Shown: positions 8,187 through 16,896 of the stretch, one piece after another | Position numbering within the stretch: position 1 is the first letter of the stretch | How the letters are laid out: every line of letters starts with the position of its first letter | Assembly (NCBI GenBank): GCA_905479105.1 | Contig: CAJQLE010000001.1 | Coordinates: 1-64,000, forward strand | DNA length: 64,000 nucleotides | Direction of reading: 5' to 3' | Source: an uncultured Flavobacteriales bacterium | GTDB taxonomy: Bacteria; Bacteroidota; Bacteroidia; Flavobacteriales_G; Salibacteraceae | Made by a program: the position numbers and the translations under genes | The notes under the pieces: generated by a model | Told to the model about the DNA's origin: nothing | The model's database searches: none | Seen by the model: only the letters and a program-made list of their open reading frames with translations

Positions 8187-9947
8187 TTAAAACAGGCTTA
8201 TAAACCCAAAGTGAATTTTGGCAGCTCTTATCAGGATTGGGTTTCCTCGTTGACTTCCAAGAGCATAAGACAAACTAAACACGCCCGCCCGGGTTCCAAA
8301 TGATATTCCTGCCCCAAAACCATAAGGCGTATCTCTATTTTGTCCAATAGAGTTAAGTGAATTATTTTCATACCATGCGCCATCAAAAAATCCAAAAAAA
8401 TAGCCCTCTTCATCCATTTGATATCTTAGTTCAGATCTCAATATGAAATAGCTCGTGGCGAAAATTGACTCTTCATCAAATCCTCTTAACGTTTTAAGAC
8501 CTCCAATTCTGTACGCTTCATTATTATATAACTGTTCGTTGATGAGCGTTGCACCTAACCCTCTTTGATGCCAGATCAGTCTGGGAACGATTTTTAAGTA
8601 ATAAGCGGCATTTATATTGGACCTTACTTGAAGAGTCTTTAGGTTCAAAGAGTCGTATATAACCTCAGGTAGTTTCTGATTTTCGATAATCGTCTTTGTG
8701 CCAAATGATATTTCAGGTATCAGCTCATAGCCTTTTGACGGGTTAAGTCGATTATCCACATTCACTAAATTCAAACCAGCACCATATCCAGTAACAGACC
8801 TGTCTAAAAACGGAGGTTGTGTGGTGAAATTGGCGTATTGTGAAGTTGAGATCAAACTCGTTGTTTGCCTTTCAACAAAGAGTCTCAGATAATCGGCACT
8901 TCCAAAAACAAATCGCGCACCAAGCTGCCTTGAGACATCCGTAAACAATGTGTCTCTTCTGTATATTTTTAATTTCCCATCAACACTAAACGGAGAGTTT
9001 AAAACAAACGGACTAATCAATTCGACATTCAATTCTTGAGTGTTATTCTGCAATTTCCTCCAATTCAAATCAACCACTTCACCCTGCTTCAAAGCGTTTT
9101 CGAGATGAAGTTTAACATCTCCTGTTATCAAAATATCTCCTGTTACATTGTCAGGAAGAAATCCGATTATACCATCAAAACTGCTCGCTTGACGCTTATT
9201 AAGGTACAAGATAACTTTGGTCACATCCTCTTGAAATGAAACAAGCGGAGTCTTTACTTGATTTACAAATCTGATAGACCCAATTTTTTCTGGAATCTTT
9301 TTAATTGACTTCTCGCTGTATAAATTCCCCTCTTTAATGTTAAGGTAATTTGTCAAATATGACTTTCGAAGCTTTAAATCTCCCTGAACAGAGACACTAT
9401 CAATTCGAACCAATCGTCCACGACTAAGCTTCAACAAACCAGATACTTCATCCCCGTCAAAAGACAAACTATCAAATTGAAACTTTGCAAAAGGGAAGCC
9501 ATTGTTTTCCAAATAGGTCAAACCTCGTTCAATACTCGACTCTATTCGATAAGGAGATATTGCGTTGCGCTCTAAACTCTTTACGCTAACTCCAGACTCA
9601 CGAAAAACAGACTCAGTCCCGTCATCTAGTTTCAGATTAGACCAATAGAATTGTTGTTCGCACTTCACAAAGTGGTGAAGTGTGTCATGGGATAAAGAAT
9701 TTTCAACTAAAAACGATAAGAATCCATTCGCTAGCAAAGCATATTCAAGATCCGATTCTTTTGACTCAACAAAACGATTAAACTTTACTGTTTTTTGGTC
9801 ATAATTCTTGACCAGCTCTCTGTTACCTCCTTGAATATGAATTTGAACAAAACGAGGATTAACAGCATTAGAATCCTGAGATTTTAAGCTGCTCAATGGG
9901 CAAACGCCAATCAATAGGCTGAATGCCATGATCAGTGAGATAGGCAT
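8187..9947 (-). CDS. BamA/TamA-like outer-membrane protein (POTRA plus surface-antigen barrel)
   Basis: The C-terminal half is an Omp85-type barrel. The LRGFDEES motif is the conserved RGF-type signature of the lid/L6 loop, followed by YGFGAGISFGTR and a final strand ending in F. The N-terminal part contains at least one POTRA-like unit (IDSVSVQGDLKLRKSYL ... VNQVKT). At 586 residues it is shorter than BamA (about 800), which points to a TamA-like or accessory Omp85 protein. The start is uncertain. The reading frame runs on to 10025, but a signal peptide begins only at Met codons 9947 or 9929. Either start lies inside the 3' end of ung, giving an overlap of 62-80 bases in another frame. Confidence 0.8.
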   Translation of the reverse strand: MPISLIMAFSLLIGVCPLSSLKSQDSNAVNPRFVQIHIQGGNRELVKNYDQKTVKFNRFVESKESDLEYALLANGFLSFLVENSLSHDTLHHFVKCEQQFYWSNLKLDDGTESVFRESGVSVKSLERNAISPYRIESSIERGLTYLENNGFPFAKFQFDSLSFDGDEVSGLLKLSRGRLVRIDSVSVQGDLKLRKSYLTNYLNIKEGNLYSEKSIKKIPEKIGSIRFVNQVKTPLVSFQEDVTKVILYLNKRQASSFDGIIGFLPDNVTGDILITGDVKLHLENALKQGEVVDLNWRKLQNNTQELNVELISPFVLNSPFSVDGKLKIYRRDTLFTDVSRQLGARFVFGSADYLRLFVERQTTSLISTSQYANFTTQPPFLDRSVTGYGAGLNLVNVDNRLNPSKGYELIPEISFGTKTIIENQKLPEVIYDSLNLKTLQVRSNINAAYYLKIVPRLIWHQRGLGATLINEQLYNNEAYRIGGLKTLRGFDEESIFATSYFILRSELRYQMDEEGYFFGFFDGAWYENNSLNSIGQNRDTPYGFGAGISFGTRAGVFSLSYALGSQRGNPILIRAAKIHFGFISLF

Positions 9948-10572
9948 TGGTCTTGCTAAAATGCTGGCAACCAAAAAAGCCCTTATGCGCAGAAAAAGGA
10001 GAAGGATGTGCTGCTTCGAGAACAAGGTGTTTGTTTTGATTGATTAAGACTTTTTTTGATTGCGCATAGTTACCCCAAAGTAAGAAAACTAAATGCTCTC
10101 TTCTTTCCGATAATTTGGCAATAGTTGCATCAGTAAACGTTTCCCAACCTTTTTTCTGATGTGAAGCAGGAGACTTTTCCTTAACGGTTAAAACAGAATT
10201 CAACAACAATACTCCCTGATTAGCCCAGCTCGTTAGATTTCCATTAGCAAATTCAAATTCTAAAATATCAGTTTTCAATTCTTTAAAAATGTTTTTCAAA
10301 GAGGGAGGAAGCACTTTATCCTCTCTTACTGAAAACGACAATCCATGAGCCTGCCCCATCCCATGATAAGGATCTTGACCAATAATTATCACTTTAGCAT
10401 CATAGAAAGGTGTGAGGTTGTATGCTTCAAAAACCATTGAATCATCGGGAAAAACAGTACTCTTCAGCCTATCACTTTTCACGAACTCTTGCAGCTCAGA
10501 GTAGTATGGTTTGTCGAATTCACTCTTCAACGTCTTACGCCAAGTTTTGTCCAATTCATCCTTAATCATCAA
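9868..10572 (-). CDS. ung: Uracil-DNA glycosylase, family 1
   Basis: This enzyme removes uracil from DNA in base excision repair. The water-activating motif GQDPYHGMGQAHGLSFSV (Asp67) and the DNA-intercalation loop HPSPFSAHKGFFGCQHFS are both intact. At 234 residues it is the normal size. The first two codons are both Met, so the start could be one codon later. It is the first gene of the operon ung / BamA-like / GWxTD / rlmB, and its last 62-80 bases overlap the start of the barrel gene. Confidence 0.96.
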   Translation of the reverse strand: MMIKDELDKTWRKTLKSEFDKPYYSELQEFVKSDRLKSTVFPDDSMVFEAYNLTPFYDAKVIIIGQDPYHGMGQAHGLSFSVREDKVLPPSLKNIFKELKTDILEFEFANGNLTSWANQGVLLLNSVLTVKEKSPASHQKKGWETFTDATIAKLSERREHLVFLLWGNYAQSKKVLINQNKHLVLEAAHPSPFSAHKGFFGCQHFSKTNAYLTDHGIQPIDWRLPIEQLKISGF

Positions 10573-10626
10573 TGCGATGTTAAAACTTTAAATGAAAACC
10601 ATTCAATTAATAAACCAAACCAAAGA

Positions 10627-10654
10627 TTGAATCGTTTAACTTTGAATAAGTTTG
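10627..10654 (+). promoter_or_regulatory. Bacteroidota-type promoter (TTG-N17-TAAGTTTG) for the 43-residue lipoprotein
   Basis: A TTG at 10627-10629 and TAAGTTTG at 10647-10654 are separated by 17 bases, fitting the primary sigma factor consensus of Bacteroidota. A second overlapping -7 match, TAACTTTG, sits at 10637-10644. The start codon lies 31 bases downstream. This promoter supports the small gene as real. Confidence 0.6.
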
Positions 10655-10685
10655 AAATCTCGTGGATTTCCTCAACATCTATCAA

Positions 10686-10817
10686 ATGAAAAAAGTAATT
10701 GTTTTAGCCTTTGCATCTCTTCTATTAGCTGCCTCTGCCAGTTCATGTAAGACTCACGAAAGATGTCCAGCTTACAGCAGTGCAGACGTTGCTGTGAATT
10801 CTTTGGATAAAGTCTAG
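10686..10817 (+). CDS. Small lipoprotein, 43 residues
   Basis: An ATG opens a 43-codon frame ending in TAG, too short for most gene callers. The product begins MKKVIVLAFASLL and continues to a lipobox-like SASSC with Cys21 as lipid-attachment site. The mature peptide of 23 residues begins CKTHERCPAYSSADV, with a second Cys in a CPAY motif. It should be an inner- or outer-membrane-anchored lipopeptide. I have the impression that short lipoproteins ending near a CPAY motif recur in Flavobacteriia, but I cannot verify this here. A good promoter lies 31 bases upstream. The function is unknown. It diverges from ung. Confidence 0.65.
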   Translation: MKKVIVLAFASLLLAASASSCKTHERCPAYSSADVAVNSLDKV

Positions 10818-10984
10818 CCATACAAGCAATCGTTTTGTGATTGTTTCGAAATCATATTAAGTTCTTTATGACCTCAATATGCAAGCTTTTATACCCGAAA
10901 GGCTTTAAGATTTGATCGACCTGTTTGAATAAAAAGTGAAATTAGCTGCATCCACTTTACTCTAATTTCGCGTCTCATAAGTGC

Positions 10985-11017
10985 ACACTTTCCTTAATGA
11001 AGCGTTTTAGAAAGTGT
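10985..11017. repeat. 8-base inverted repeat upstream of the barrel gene at 11061
   Basis: ACACTTTC at 10985-10992 is mirrored exactly by GAAAGTGT at 11010-11017 with a 17-base spacer, about 44 bases before the TTG start. It may be an operator or part of a leader hairpin. There is no T-tract, so it is not a terminator. The rest of the gap 10818-11060 holds nothing I can identify. Confidence 0.3.
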
Positions 11018-11060
11018 AAGTTCGACAGAATGCTCCTAGTAATTTAATATTTTTGATATC

Positions 11061-11804
11061 TTGTTTAAGTACGCTTTATATATTTTAGGCATACTTTTCC
11101 TCCTTTGGAGTCCAAGCGTTTCTTTCGCTCAAAAAGACGCAGGTAATCCTATAGAGAAAAGAGGCTTCTATCGTACAATGAACATGTATGGAGGATACAT
11201 TCACACACGTGGTTACGGAGGTTACTATAGAAGAGGATGGAGACAAACAGGATTCTCGAATAAGATTTATAATGTAGAGTTCTTAAACGTCAATCACCCT
11301 AAGCAATTCAAAATTGACAACGGAACCCAATCTTATTACGAAGGGAAAATAAACACCGTATTCTTTCTTCGCAATTCATTTGGCTGGCAAAAAACGCTCT
11401 ACGATAAAGAAGTTAAACGAGGTGTCAGAGTGAGCTACTTCTTCCTATTCGGACCTACGCTTGCTTTTGCGAAACCAATATATATAAATGTCGTTTACAA
11501 CGATCCTTCTGGAACGCAGGCTACGGAGCGATATGATTATGATAAGCATAGCACACAAGCTTTTATTTATGGCCGAGCTTCTTTTTTACTAGGACTAAAT
11601 GAGACAAGAATTTATCCTGGAATTCATACAAAATTTGCTTTAAACTTTGAGTATTCCGGAAATGATGAAGACATTAAAAGTTTAGAGATAGGCTCAACAT
11701 TTGACGCTTTTGGTAAGGAAATTCCGATTCTTGCTAAAACGTATAACGATCAATTTTTCGTGACTTTGTATCTTTCGTTCCATTTTGGACGAAGGTTTCT
11801 TTAG
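11061..11804 (+). CDS. Putative outer-membrane beta-barrel protein, unknown function
   Basis: The 247-residue product begins with a signal peptide (MFKYALYILGILFLLW, cleavage after SFAQ). A Tyr/Gly/Arg-rich patch follows (MYGGYIHTRGYGGYYRRG, about residues 41-58). The rest is made of alternating aromatic-rich strands and ends FVTLYLSFHFGRRFL. An eight- or ten-stranded outer-membrane barrel is likely. The start codon is TTG: an in-frame stop lies just upstream, no ATG lies between, and the first internal ATG would remove the signal peptide. I do not recognise a named family. Confidence 0.65.
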   Translation: MFKYALYILGILFLLWSPSVSFAQKDAGNPIEKRGFYRTMNMYGGYIHTRGYGGYYRRGWRQTGFSNKIYNVEFLNVNHPKQFKIDNGTQSYYEGKINTVFFLRNSFGWQKTLYDKEVKRGVRVSYFFLFGPTLAFAKPIYINVVYNDPSGTQATERYDYDKHSTQAFIYGRASFLLGLNETRIYPGIHTKFALNFEYSGNDEDIKSLEIGSTFDAFGKEIPILAKTYNDQFFVTLYLSFHFGRRFL

Positions 11805-11865
11805 CATTCTGCCACAAAGCATTGATTATTAACCGTTTTCTCATTTGAACACTCCTCGCATTATT

Positions 11866-11900
11866 TTGTCTTAATTAAGGGAGGTTTTTTATATAAATTG
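11866..11900 (+). promoter_or_regulatory. Weak putative promoter before the BNR-repeat protein
   Basis: TTG at 11866-11868 and TAAATTG ending at 11900 resemble the -33 and -7 elements, but the -7 lacks one T and the spacing is at the long end. The start codon is 36 bases further on. This is a weak call, offered because no better match exists in the 131-base gap. Confidence 0.25.
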
Positions 11901-11935
11901 CACCCCATTTCCGACAACAGAGAAATTTTAGAATT

Positions 11936-14900
11936 ATGATTAAAAAAATACTTTTCCCGAGCCTCATCGCAATCGTGGGAATCGCTTTGATTTCCTCAAT
12001 ATTTCAGCGAACAGAGAAACAATATTCAGAACGAGTCAATTTAACCAGTGAATCTGAACCCTACATCATGAGATGGGCTCAGGTTAATGCCATTACAGGT
12101 GAATACGATCCTATGGCAAGTATTGACGCCAAAAGAATGATTGCTCAGAAAGTCAATAGACAAGGTGAAATTGGATTAAAATTTGCCATGAGAGGCCCAG
12201 ATAATGTTGGTGGTCGAACAAGAGCAGTCATCGAATTAATTGGAAAGCCAGACACACTCATTTCTGGAGGTGTAACTGGAGGTCTTTGGGTTAGTTACGA
12301 TGCTGGTGGAACGTGGCAGCCGCACCAACAATTTCAGAACATGGAGGCTTCCTCAGCAATGATTGCGAGTATACACCAAGATGCAGTGTCTGGAAAGATC
12401 TATGTAGGAACCGGTTCTAGTTTTGATGCTTTTGCCAATGTTGCAAGAGTTCCTTGGCCTGGTTATGGTGTTTATGTCTCAGAAGACGAAGGGGTTACTT
12501 TCACACACATAGAAACTACAGCTCCTTTAGACAGATACTCAATAAGTGGAAGTAATGGCAACCAGTGGATTGCTACAAACAGAATTAGAACTACGACAGA
12601 AGGGTACATTTATGCTGCAACGGAAAGCGGACTTTGGTACTCTGAGGATGGAGGAGATTCTTGGGAGAATCCAGTTTCGACTCAATCTGGAGCTGTACCT
12701 TCTAAGTGTGCAGATGTGGCCATCACTCCTGACCAGAAAGTCGTTGTAACATATGTAGGTGGATCAACCTTTATTAAAGAAAATGCTACCACGGATTTTG
12801 TCCAAATAAATGGTCAAGAAAGAGGGCTGCCAACTGGAGGTGGACGAACTGTTTTAGCTGTGTCACCAACTGATGGAGATTACATATACATTATGTTTAT
12901 TGGAAGTGATGCCTGTTTAAATGCTATTTACAAATCGAGCAATGGTGGAGCTACATTCACTAAGCTTCTAGAAGAACATGACGAATTCACTCCGTTTAGT
13001 CAAGAAGGCGGCTCTGGTGGAGGAGGTTGTCAAGGTGTTTATGATGCTGCTCTTTTGGTGTCAGCACTTGATCCTGAAACTATTTATATTGGTGGTCTTG
13101 AGCTATGGCGTTATGACGGGAGTTTGACAAGGGTTGCTACAGAATTCGGAGCTCCGCCCTTCCAAGATGTATCTGAACGCTACGTTCATGCAGACAAGCA
13201 TTATTTTGCAAATAGCCCCAACGACCCAAATCGCTTTTATGTAACGACTGATGGAGGTATTTCTATGAGTGAAAACAGAGGTACTACTTGGCAGGGCATA
13301 AACAAGGGATATATTACAACTCAGTTTTACGGAGTGTCTCACTTCAATGGAGGGGGTTCTGTTGTAGGAGGATCGCAAGATAACGGAACACTGGTTGTTC
13401 TTGGTGATAACGTTAACGATGGACAAGTTGGTTTTCAAGTTTTCGGAAATGATGGGATTTTAAGCGATGCTTCGCAAGTGGCAGATATCATATTCGCTAG
13501 TTCTCAGAATGGATTAGTTGTTAGAGCAGATGTTTCTGCAGGAACGGCTGTTCAGCCACCTATCGCAACGTTCAGTGACATGGGTTCGGGAGGTCCTTTT
13601 CATACGGTAGTAAAACTTTGGGAAAATACAAATGATCCATCGAGCAAGGATTCAGTTATTTTTTCAGTAGAGCAAACGGAGTTCGCTATGGCTACTGGTA
13701 ATGGTATCGTTCGAAATTTTAACGAAACTTTCTCTCCCATTCAGCTTTCTGCAAATGTTCTTCAAAATAGTCTCGTTGTAACTTCAAGTGGAATGACATT
13801 GACTATTGATCCTTCAAATCCTGGTGTATTAATTGGTGATGGAGAAGGAACTGTTGTTTTCAATGAAGACAGAAGCATTGATATTTCTGTAACTTTTGAA
13901 ACAGCGCCAGCTGAAAACTCCAATATATTCGTTAGATATGACGAAAACTATAAGGCCAATTCTATGGTTGTTTTAGAAAGTGATAATTTGAAATCTCTAC
14001 AAGGAGCCTTCACTTTCAAACATAGACTAGAGAATGATTTGAATCCTGGAGATATCATCAAGGTTCAAGATCCGGTTCAATCTTATCTTTTCAGTACTGG
14101 ATACGCTACTGCTGGCGGAGCAATTCGTATGTACAGAAATGTCCTTAATTCTCAGTCTGCTCCTCCTGTAGCTATTGGCATCCCAAGTGTTTCAGGGACT
14201 CCATCAATCGTTGAAGTAACCGAAGAAGGTGATGTTGCATATGTAGGAACTCAGCAGGGTAGATTATTCAGAATCTCTGGTTTAAGTGATGTTTACACGC
14301 AAGAAGATGCTGATTCTAAATTAACGGTTGATCTTATTTTGACAACTGGCGCTGGAGGTATAACAGGCATTGCTGTTGATGCAAATGATAACAGTAGATT
14401 AGCCGTTTCATGTGGCGGGTATGGTTCTGCAGACAGAGTTCGTTTCACTGAAAATGCTTTAGCTGCAACTCCAGTATTCGATAATGTCCACGGAGATTTA
14501 GTTGAAATGCCTATTTATAGTATTGAAATCAATCTCAACGATCCTAACATGGTCGTTATTGGAACTGAATTCGGTATCTGGGCTACAAGTGATATTACTG
14601 CCACTTCTGTTACTTGGAGTGATGAAAATGATGATAATAGCTATATTCCTATTTACGCGATGAAACAACAACATTTGCCTCGTTCTGAAGCTTCAAATTC
14701 TGGAGTGGTTTACGTTGGATCATTTGGAAGAGGTTTTTGGGAATCGACAGACGAACTGTTTGTAGGAACTCCAGAATTTGCAAATACTCCTAGTGCAGAG
14801 AAATTTATTTCGGACTTCAAAGTCTATCCAAACCCTATTCAAACTGAGGGAAGAATATCTTTTGAAGTTGCAAACTCAGATGAAGTGTCAATAGATATTT

Positions 14901-15061
14901 ATGATATCAATGGCCGTCAGGTAAAGTGCTGGAAAGAACGTGTTAACTCTGGCCAGAATAATCTGACCTTTAACACGATCAATATGAGATCTGGTTCTTA
15001 TTTCGCGACTATTACATCTGGTGGAAATAGAGAATCTGCAAAGTTCCTTGTTATCAAGTAA
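11936..15061 (+). CDS. Large secreted BNR/sialidase-like beta-propeller protein with T9SS type A sorting domain
   Basis: The 1041-residue product starts with a hydrophobic export segment (MIKKILFPSLIAIVGIALIS). The mature N-terminus has GPDNVGGRTRAV, typical of the WD40/YVTN/BNR-like secreted proteins of Bacteroidota. Asp-box motifs recur: SYDAGGTWQ, SEDGGDSWE, SSNGGATFT and ENRGTTWQG, indicating one or two beta-propellers of the sialidase/VPS10 fold. No catalytic residues of a sialidase can be assigned. The end, FKVYPNPIQTEG then IYDINGRQV then SGSYFATI, is a T9SS type A sorting domain. It is probably a cell-surface adhesin or glycan-binding protein. It is monocistronic: a strong terminator follows. 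Confidence 0.85.
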   Translation: MIKKILFPSLIAIVGIALISSIFQRTEKQYSERVNLTSESEPYIMRWAQVNAITGEYDPMASIDAKRMIAQKVNRQGEIGLKFAMRGPDNVGGRTRAVIELIGKPDTLISGGVTGGLWVSYDAGGTWQPHQQFQNMEASSAMIASIHQDAVSGKIYVGTGSSFDAFANVARVPWPGYGVYVSEDEGVTFTHIETTAPLDRYSISGSNGNQWIATNRIRTTTEGYIYAATESGLWYSEDGGDSWENPVSTQSGAVPSKCADVAITPDQKVVVTYVGGSTFIKENATTDFVQINGQERGLPTGGGRTVLAVSPTDGDYIYIMFIGSDACLNAIYKSSNGGATFTKLLEEHDEFTPFSQEGGSGGGGCQGVYDAALLVSALDPETIYIGGLELWRYDGSLTRVATEFGAPPFQDVSERYVHADKHYFANSPNDPNRFYVTTDGGISMSENRGTTWQGINKGYITTQFYGVSHFNGGGSVVGGSQDNGTLVVLGDNVNDGQVGFQVFGNDGILSDASQVADIIFASSQNGLVVRADVSAGTAVQPPIATFSDMGSGGPFHTVVKLWENTNDPSSKDSVIFSVEQTEFAMATGNGIVRNFNETFSPIQLSANVLQNSLVVTSSGMTLTIDPSNPGVLIGDGEGTVVFNEDRSIDISVTFETAPAENSNIFVRYDENYKANSMVVLESDNLKSLQGAFTFKHRLENDLNPGDIIKVQDPVQSYLFSTGYATAGGAIRMYRNVLNSQSAPPVAIGIPSVSGTPSIVEVTEEGDVAYVGTQQGRLFRISGLSDVYTQEDADSKLTVDLILTTGAGGITGIAVDANDNSRLAVSCGGYGSADRVRFTENALAATPVFDNVHGDLVEMPIYSIEINLNDPNMVVIGTEFGIWATSDITATSVTWSDENDDNSYIPIYAMKQQHLPRSEASNSGVVYVGSFGRGFWESTDELFVGTPEFANTPSAEKFISDFKVYPNPIQTEGRISFEVANSDEVSIDIYDINGRQVKCWKERVNSGQNNLTFNTINMRSGSYFATITSGGNRESAKFLVIK

Positions 15062-15078
15062 CGCAATGAGAAAGTTAT

Positions 15079-15112
15079 AAAAGGGGTTCCAAAATGGAAC
15101 CCCTTTTTTTTT
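15079..15112 (+). terminator. Rho-independent terminator after the BNR-repeat protein
   Basis: A perfect 12-base-pair stem (AAAAGGGGTTCC / GGAACCCCTTTT) closes a 5-base loop AAAAT and runs into a tract of nine T residues. It starts 18 bases after the stop codon. Confidence 0.92.
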
Positions 15113-15123
15113 GTTTCTACGTA

Positions 15124-15131
15124 TACCTTTG
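15124..15131 (+). promoter_or_regulatory. Putative -7 element of the gap promoter
   Basis: TACCTTTG matches TAnnTTTG exactly and lies 20 bases before the gap start codon. The only TTG upstream (15111-15113) is just 10 bases away, so the -33 element is missing or unusual. Confidence 0.4.
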
Positions 15132-15151
15132 GCATATAAATCAGAATAGAC

Positions 15152-16162
15152 ATGGGCGAAATTAGAGTTGCAATTAATGGATTCGGTCGAATCGGAAGAA
15201 CTTTTGCTAGAGTAGCTCTAAACTTCCCAGAAATAAAAATTGTTGCAATCAATGATTTAGCCGAAGCCCCCAACTTGGCTCATTTACTCAAGTATGATAG
15301 TATTCACGGAAAATTTCCAGGAACAATAGAGTCCTTTGATAATGCTGTTATAGTCGATGGCAATTCAATAAAAATTTTCAACCAAAAAGATCCATCAATT
15401 TTGCCTTGGCAGGAGTTGGCTATTGACTTTGTTATTGAATCAACAGGTCATTTTAAATCACAAAAATTAGCCAGCAAACACATTGAGGCCGGGGCACGAT
15501 CAGTAATAATATCAGCCCCAGCAGATGATCTCGAGACAAAATCAATTGTAATAGGAGTAAATGACCACTTACTTACTAAAGATGACATCATTGTATCCAA
15601 TGCCTCTTGCACTACCAATAGTGCAGCGCCACTTATAAAAGTGCTGCTAGAAAATTGGGGAATACAAGAAGCCTACATTTCTACTGTTCACTCGTATACA
15701 TCTGATCAAAGATTGCATGACGCACCACACAAAGATTGGAGACGCGGAAGAGCTGCTGCAGAAAGCATCGTTCCCACAACAACCGGTGCCGCTAAGGCAC
15801 TTACAAAAATTTTTCCAAGCCTAGAAGGTCACATAGGTGGAGCGGGTATCAGGGTTCCCGTTCCGAATGGCTCTTTAACAGATCTTACTTGTATGCTTAA
15901 AGAGGATACAAAAGTTGAAGATATAAACGCTGCTTTTAAAAAAGCCTCGCAAGATTCATTAATAGGTATTTTAGAATATACGACTGATCCTATTGTTTCA
16001 AGAGACATCATCGACAATCCTCACTCCTCTGTTTTTGATGCTCAGCTGACCTCAGTTCTAGGCAAAATGGTAAAGGTTGTTGGCTGGTACGATAACGAAT
16101 GGGGATACTCTAATAGATTAGCAGAACTCATGCTTAAGATGCATCAGCTTTCGAAAGCCTGA
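15152..16162 (+). CDS. gap: Type I glyceraldehyde-3-phosphate dehydrogenase
   Basis: This enzyme oxidises glyceraldehyde-3-phosphate to 1,3-bisphosphoglycerate in glycolysis. The NAD-binding start INGFGRIGR is intact. Asp35 (VAIND) indicates NAD preference. The catalytic Cys153 lies in SNASCTTNS, and HDAPHKDWRRGRAAA plus WYDNEWGYSNR match the family. Length is 336, as usual. It lies just after a strong terminator, so it has its own promoter. The 3' end overlaps the convergent lpxH gene by 19 bases. Bacteroidota often carry two GAPDH paralogs, and sequence alone does not say whether this one is glycolytic or gluconeogenic. Confidence 0.97.
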   Translation: MGEIRVAINGFGRIGRTFARVALNFPEIKIVAINDLAEAPNLAHLLKYDSIHGKFPGTIESFDNAVIVDGNSIKIFNQKDPSILPWQELAIDFVIESTGHFKSQKLASKHIEAGARSVIISAPADDLETKSIVIGVNDHLLTKDDIIVSNASCTTNSAAPLIKVLLENWGIQEAYISTVHSYTSDQRLHDAPHKDWRRGRAAAESIVPTTTGAAKALTKIFPSLEGHIGGAGIRVPVPNGSLTDLTCMLKEDTKVEDINAAFKKASQDSLIGILEYTTDPIVSRDIIDNPHSSVFDAQLTSVLGKMVKVVGWYDNEWGYSNRLAELMLKMHQLSKA

Positions 16163-16896
16163 AGCGTAAGATCCGTTCCATCAAACTTAGCGTAGTTACA
16201 AGCAGAAAACCATTCTCCTAGGTTAATATATCTTGAGCCAGCCACCATTTCATCAATCACCAAATGACGGTGGCCAAAGATGAAGTAATCAAAGTGCTCC
16301 CCTTTCTGCACAGATTTAATGTATTGGATCAAAAACTCATCATCACCTAAAAAGATCTGGTCTTTATGCCCCGTAGATTCTCGACTTGTTTTCGAGAAAA
16401 ACGTGGCCAATGTCACTCCGATGTATGGGTGCAAAAAAGCGAACAAACGCTGTGCAAGCTTATTAGTGAATACTTGCTTTATTACCTTATAACCATGATC
16501 TCCTGGCCCTAATCCATCACCATGACCAATCATAAAACGCTTTCCATTCCATACCCTTTCTATGGGCTTAGTATGAATAACTGCATCAAACTCATCAGAG
16601 AAATATCCAAACATCCAGACGTCATGATTACCAGTAAAAATGTGAATTGGTATTGCTCTATCCCCAAATTCAGCCAATTTCCCTAGCAGTCTTACACCAC
16701 CTTTAGGAACCACATGTTTATATTCAAACCAGAAGTCGAATATATCGCCAAGAAGGTAAAGCTCAGCACAATCATCTATGATCGAGCTCAACCATCTTAC
16801 AATCTTCTTTTCTCGGTCATGAGGATTTGATTTATCAGCAAATGAATTCAAATGAAAGTCAGATGCGAAGTAGATATTTTTTCCTTTTTCTATCAA
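16144..16896 (-). CDS. lpxH: UDP-2,3-diacylglucosamine diphosphatase (LpxH-like metallophosphoesterase)
   Basis: This calcineurin-type phosphoesterase should hydrolyse UDP-2,3-diacylglucosamine to lipid X in lipid A synthesis. The metal-binding motifs appear in order: SDFHL, LLGDIFDFW, TGNHDVW, GHGDGLG and FGHRHL. The product is 250 residues long, close to the family norm. It is the last gene of the lpxK-initiated operon and overlaps the upstream M1-barrel gene by 4 bases (ATGA), so the two are translationally coupled. lpxK in the same operon supports a lipid A role. A general metallophosphoesterase is the alternative. Confidence 0.85.
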   Translation of the reverse strand: MIEKGKNIYFASDFHLNSFADKSNPHDREKKIVRWLSSIIDDCAELYLLGDIFDFWFEYKHVVPKGGVRLLGKLAEFGDRAIPIHIFTGNHDVWMFGYFSDEFDAVIHTKPIERVWNGKRFMIGHGDGLGPGDHGYKVIKQVFTNKLAQRLFAFLHPYIGVTLATFFSKTSRESTGHKDQIFLGDDEFLIQYIKSVQKGEHFDYFIFGHRHLVIDEMVAGSRYINLGEWFSACNYAKFDGTDLTLQAFES

